DNA of 64,000 nt from Roseivivax isoporae LMG 25204 (GTDB lineage Bacteria; Pseudomonadota; Alphaproteobacteria; Rhodobacterales; Rhodobacteraceae): assembly GCF_000521865.1 (NCBI RefSeq), contig NZ_JAME01000015.1, forward strand, positions 41,113 through 105,112, in the 5' to 3' direction. Of the stretch, positions 61,497 to 64,000 are shown piece after piece. A program made the translations under genes and the position numbers. Below the pieces are notes generated by a model, which was not told the DNA's origin, made no database searches, and saw nothing but the letters and a program-made list of their open reading frames with translations. Every line of letters begins with the position of its first letter. Position 1 is the stretch's first letter.

Positions 61497-63365
61497 ATGG
61501 CAACGACCGAATTGAACGCCGGCACCTCCGGCACCGTGACGATCGCGGCGACACAAGCCGACATCCAGGGATACTCGCGCGCCGGCACCGACCTGATCGT
61601 GGCGCTGAACTCGGGCGACACGATCCGCATCAACGACTTCTACAGCACGTCGACGGATACCCCCGTGAACCGTCTCCTGTTCCAGGATGGCACCTATTCC
61701 GGTGTCGACGGCACGCTTTCGGAAGAAGAGATCGCCGGGCTCGGTCTGGCCATTCCTCAAGACGTCGCCGCCGGCATCGGTGCGTCGCTGGCCGGCATCG
61801 GACTTGCGCTCAGCGCAGACGATTCGGACGACTCCGACGATGATGCGAACGCGCCGACGGACATGACGGACGGAACGGACCCGACCGACGGCACCGACCC
61901 GACCAATGGAACGGATCCGACCGACGGGACGGATCCGACAGATGGCACCGAACCCACGGACGGCACGGAGCCCACGGACGGGACGGAGCCCACGGACGGG
62001 ACGGAGCCCACGGACGGGACGGAGCCCACGGACGGGACGGAGCCCACGGACGGAACGGAGCCCACGGACGGAACGGAGCCCACGGACGGCACCGAACCTA
62101 CGGACGGCACCGACCCGACGGACGCCACGGAGCCTGAGGCCGGGCTGCTCGATCCCGTGATCGCCGACGAGGGCCTTCTCGGTGACCTCACCGGCAATGA
62201 CGGCGTCCTCGGGCCCGTGACCGGCTCCGAGGGGCTGCTTGGGGATCTCGTGGGCGAGGACGGCGTCCTCGCGCCCGTCACGGGGTCGGACGGTTTGCTG
62301 GGCGACCTGCTCGGTGACGGTCTGCTCGGCGACAGCGATGGCTCGGAACCGCTTCTCGACGGGCTTCTCGACCCGGTCCTGGGTGATGACGGGCTCGTCG
62401 CCGAAGTTGTCGGCGAGGATGCCGGTCTCCTCGATTTCGCGCTTTCGGACGAGGGCCTGCTCGGGGACGTCACCGGCAATGACGGCCTCCTGGGAGACGT
62501 CACCGGATCGGACGGGCTGCTCGGCGACCTCGTCGGAAACGACGGTCTGCTGGGGCCGGTCACCGGCTCCGACGGGGTTCTGGGCGACCTTGTCGGGGCG
62601 GGCTTGCTCGGCGACGGTACCGGCGACGACGGTCTCGCTTCCGATCTCCTCGATCCGCTGCTCGGCTCCGAAGGTCCCCTCGGCGATCTTGCCGGTCAGG
62701 ACGACGGCCTGCTCGACGGGGTGGTCGCCGATGAAGGGCTCCTCGGCGAGCTGACGGGCAACGAGGGGCTTTTGGGCGACGTCACCGGTTCCGAGGGTCT
62801 GCTTGGCGATGTCGTGGGTGACGACGGCGTGCTGGCCGACGTGACGGGGGCCGAGGGGCTGACGGGAGACCTGCTCGGCAGCGGGCTTCTGGGCGACGGG
62901 CAGGGGAACGACGGCCTCGTGTCCGACCTCCTGACGCCGGTGATGGATGCGGCCGATCCGGTCGTCGGTCTCGTTGCCCCCGGGGATGACGGCCTTCTTG
63001 ACGCGGTCTTGGCTGACGGTGGAGTCCTCGGCGACGTGACTGGCAACGAGGGCGTGATCGGAGAGGTCTCGGGCTCGGACGGCCTGCTGGGCGATCTCGT
63101 GGGCAACGATGGTCTCCTCGGCGACGTGACCGGCTCCGACGGACTCGTGGGTGATGTGCTTGGAGCCGGTGTTCTGGGCGAGGGGCCCGCATCTGACGAC
63201 GGCCTGCTCTCGGGCGTCCTGGACGGGGGGCTCGTGGGAGGACTTCTGGACGGCGAAGCCGACGGCCTCCTCGGCGGGGTGATCGGGGGCGACGGCCTTG
63301 CGGACACGCTCCTTGGTGGATCGGACCTCCTTTCGGGGGTATCCGAGCCGCTCGACGCCGTCTGA
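61497..63365 (+). CDS. 622-residue BapA-prefix-like protein with PTDGT linker and LLGD repeats
   Basis: Start ATG at 61497. Residues 1-85 form a beta-rich BapA-prefix-like domain (YSRAGTDLIVALNSGDTIRI, NDFYST). Residues 90-110 hold a Gly/Ala hydrophobic segment (GIGASLAGIGLALSAD) and an Asp run. Residues about 128-211 are (D/E)PTDGT hexapeptides, 14 units. The remaining 400 residues are repeats such as GNDGLLGDVTGSDGLLGDLV with period near 9-10. No C-terminal RTX nonapeptides (GGxGxDxxx) or VCBS domains are seen. Type I export is inferred from the neighbouring operon. It ends in a clear terminator. Confidence 0.8.
   Translation: MATTELNAGTSGTVTIAATQADIQGYSRAGTDLIVALNSGDTIRINDFYSTSTDTPVNRLLFQDGTYSGVDGTLSEEEIAGLGLAIPQDVAAGIGASLAGIGLALSADDSDDSDDDANAPTDMTDGTDPTDGTDPTNGTDPTDGTDPTDGTEPTDGTEPTDGTEPTDGTEPTDGTEPTDGTEPTDGTEPTDGTEPTDGTEPTDGTDPTDATEPEAGLLDPVIADEGLLGDLTGNDGVLGPVTGSEGLLGDLVGEDGVLAPVTGSDGLLGDLLGDGLLGDSDGSEPLLDGLLDPVLGDDGLVAEVVGEDAGLLDFALSDEGLLGDVTGNDGLLGDVTGSDGLLGDLVGNDGLLGPVTGSDGVLGDLVGAGLLGDGTGDDGLASDLLDPLLGSEGPLGDLAGQDDGLLDGVVADEGLLGELTGNEGLLGDVTGSEGLLGDVVGDDGVLADVTGAEGLTGDLLGSGLLGDGQGNDGLVSDLLTPVMDAADPVVGLVAPGDDGLLDAVLADGGVLGDVTGNEGVIGEVSGSDGLLGDLVGNDGLLGDVTGSDGLVGDVLGAGVLGEGPASDDGLLSGVLDGGLVGGLLDGEADGLLGGVIGGDGLADTLLGGSDLLSGVSEPLDAV
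61878..62129 (+). repeat. Coding 18-bp tandem repeat, 14 units ((D/E)PTDGT)
   Basis: Units start every 18 bases from 61878; nine consecutive units (61950-62111) encode EPTDGT, mostly GAGCCCACGGACGGGACG. The linker is acidic, Pro-containing and Thr-rich, so extended and potentially O-glycosylated. Confidence 0.9.
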
Positions 63366-63405
63366 GGCGTAGCGCGTCGGCATTCCGGGACGTGTTCTCC
63401 CTGTG

Positions 63406-63434
63406 GGCCCCGCTTCGGCGGGGCCTCGTCTTTT
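63406..63434 (+). terminator. UUCG-loop intrinsic terminator
   Basis: GGCCCCGC-TTCG-GCGGGGCC (63406-63425) followed by TCGTCTTTT. It ends the 622-residue protein gene. Confidence 0.92.
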
Positions 63435-63535
63435 CCGGTTTCGGACGGGTGGAACGCATCCTGCGCTGCCGCGGGCAGGGGCTGCTGCACGCTGCCGTCC
63501 GAAAATTGCGGCAACAGTTCATCTTGAGATTGACG

Positions 63536-63569
63536 AAACATACTTTAGTGATAAGCATACATACGAAAG
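63536..63569 (+). promoter_or_regulatory. Two-part conserved element upstream of repeat protein (copy 2)
   Basis: AAACATACTTTAGT, 9 bases, ACATACGAAAG; 25 of 25 block positions match the copy at 61403-61438. Confidence 0.6.
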
Positions 63570-63626
63570 ATATTCGTGCGGCCGTCCGGACGGTTGTCCC
63601 GGCCAAAGACTTGAGAGGGACGGTAA

Positions 63627-64000
63627 ATGGCTGAACAAGTTATCCAGGCAGGGCCAGAGATCGGCATCCGCATCGATGCGATGCGGGAAGACATCTCGCG
63701 GTTCTCGCGCACGGGGGAGGATCTGATCGTCGATCTCAGGAACGGCGATCGCATCCTCGTGCGGGATTTCTACACGCCTGCCGAGAACAATTCCCTGCAC
63801 AGCCTGATTCTCGGTGACTCGACCGAAGCCGGCGTCGTCGGCACGCTCGACGACGCGGACTCCACCTTCGGCCAAGAAGAACAGATTGCCCTCGCCGGTC
63901 TCGGCGCGGCGGGCCTCGGCCTCGCGCTGAGCGGCGGTGACGACGGGGGAGACGATGACGACGGAGCCCCCCTTCCGACCGACCCGACGGACGGCACCGA
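63627..64000 (+). CDS. BapA-prefix-like repeat protein, 3' end outside window
   Basis: Only the first 124 residues are inside the window. They parallel the protein at 61497: prefix domain (ISRFSRTGEDLIVDLRNGDR and ILVRDFYTPAENN), hydrophobic AGLGAAGLGLALSGGDD, acidic run, then the beginning of a PTDPTDGT linker at the edge. GAGAGGGACGG precedes the ATG. The gene is therefore a tandem paralogue; its repeat region lies beyond the window. Confidence 0.85.
   Translation, partial: MAEQVIQAGPEIGIRIDAMREDISRFSRTGEDLIVDLRNGDRILVRDFYTPAENNSLHSLILGDSTEAGVVGTLDDADSTFGQEEQIALAGLGAAGLGLALSGGDDGGDDDDGAPLPTDPTDGT

Noticed and set aside
61757..62563. Ser/Pro-repeat minus-strand frame (GSVPSV units)
   Set aside because: Mirror of the PTDGT linker on the + strand; the + frame has the prefix domain, ribosome site and terminator.

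Overview
The window is high-GC DNA (about two thirds G+C or more) with the gene content of a Rhodobacterales alphaproteobacterium of the Roseobacter type. This rests on a DUF6280-type protein next to efp, a PopZ-like protein after a TolC/PIMT pair, a TctCBA transporter, DUF3047 and DUF1992 proteins, and LolDE. Genus and species cannot be fixed from sequence alone. Nothing shows whether this is chromosome or chromid, but the housekeeping content and two tRNAs favour the chromosome.

Bases 1-36200 are mostly ordinary chromosome. They hold a holin-like membrane fragment, an AI-2E-family permease, PIMT, TolC, a PopZ-like protein, a DUF6280 protein and EF-P. A translationally coupled pair follows: a TIR protein and a 1349-residue STAND ATPase with a WD40 tail, which looks like a signalling or defence module. 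Next come fructosamine kinase with YgfZ, a lipid exporter with a tyrosine phosphatase, two PLP aminotransferases, LolE/LolD, a small cytochrome c, a TetR regulator, homoserine dehydrogenase, a Nudix hydrolase, GlpX, RecJ, tRNA-Glu, an acyl-CoA ligase, a ketopantoate-reductase-like enzyme, the TctCBA transporter and a tandem universal stress protein.

Bases 36210-39229 are tRNA-Ser(GCU) with a very small integrated element of about 2.9 kb. The element is bounded by a 15-bp direct repeat of the tRNA 3' end. It carries a tyrosine integrase, a long interrupted palindrome, and one chimeric protein joining a RepA-like ATPase to a type I restriction specificity (HsdS-like) half-domain. Immediately beyond the right repeat lies the last 45 codons of a decapitated MFS transporter.

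Bases 39429-46582 carry a glyoxalase-fold protein and an iron/siderophore uptake set: a MarR-type regulator, a TonB-dependent receptor, DUF2218, and a four-gene ABC importer with overlapping starts. Palindromic candidate operators lie in the control regions.

Bases 46.6-64 kb form a dedicated surface-protein locus. A five-gene operon encodes a short BapA-prefix-like protein, a TolC-type channel, a type I secretion ABC exporter, an HlyD-type adaptor and a one-POTRA outer-membrane barrel. Around it are a glycosyltransferase, a LuxR-type response regulator and a soluble hybrid kinase with Hpt domain. Three low-complexity proteins (941 aa, 622 aa and one cut by the window end) are built from Gly/Asp/Leu repeats of the kind GxDGLLGD(L/V). 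All four putative secreted proteins share a Gly/Ala-rich hydrophobic segment early in the chain. Two of their promoters share a two-part sequence motif at the same distance from the start codon, with looser traces at the other two. I regard this as the best candidate for an undescribed system: a regulated type I-secreted repeat-fibre or biofilm matrix apparatus.
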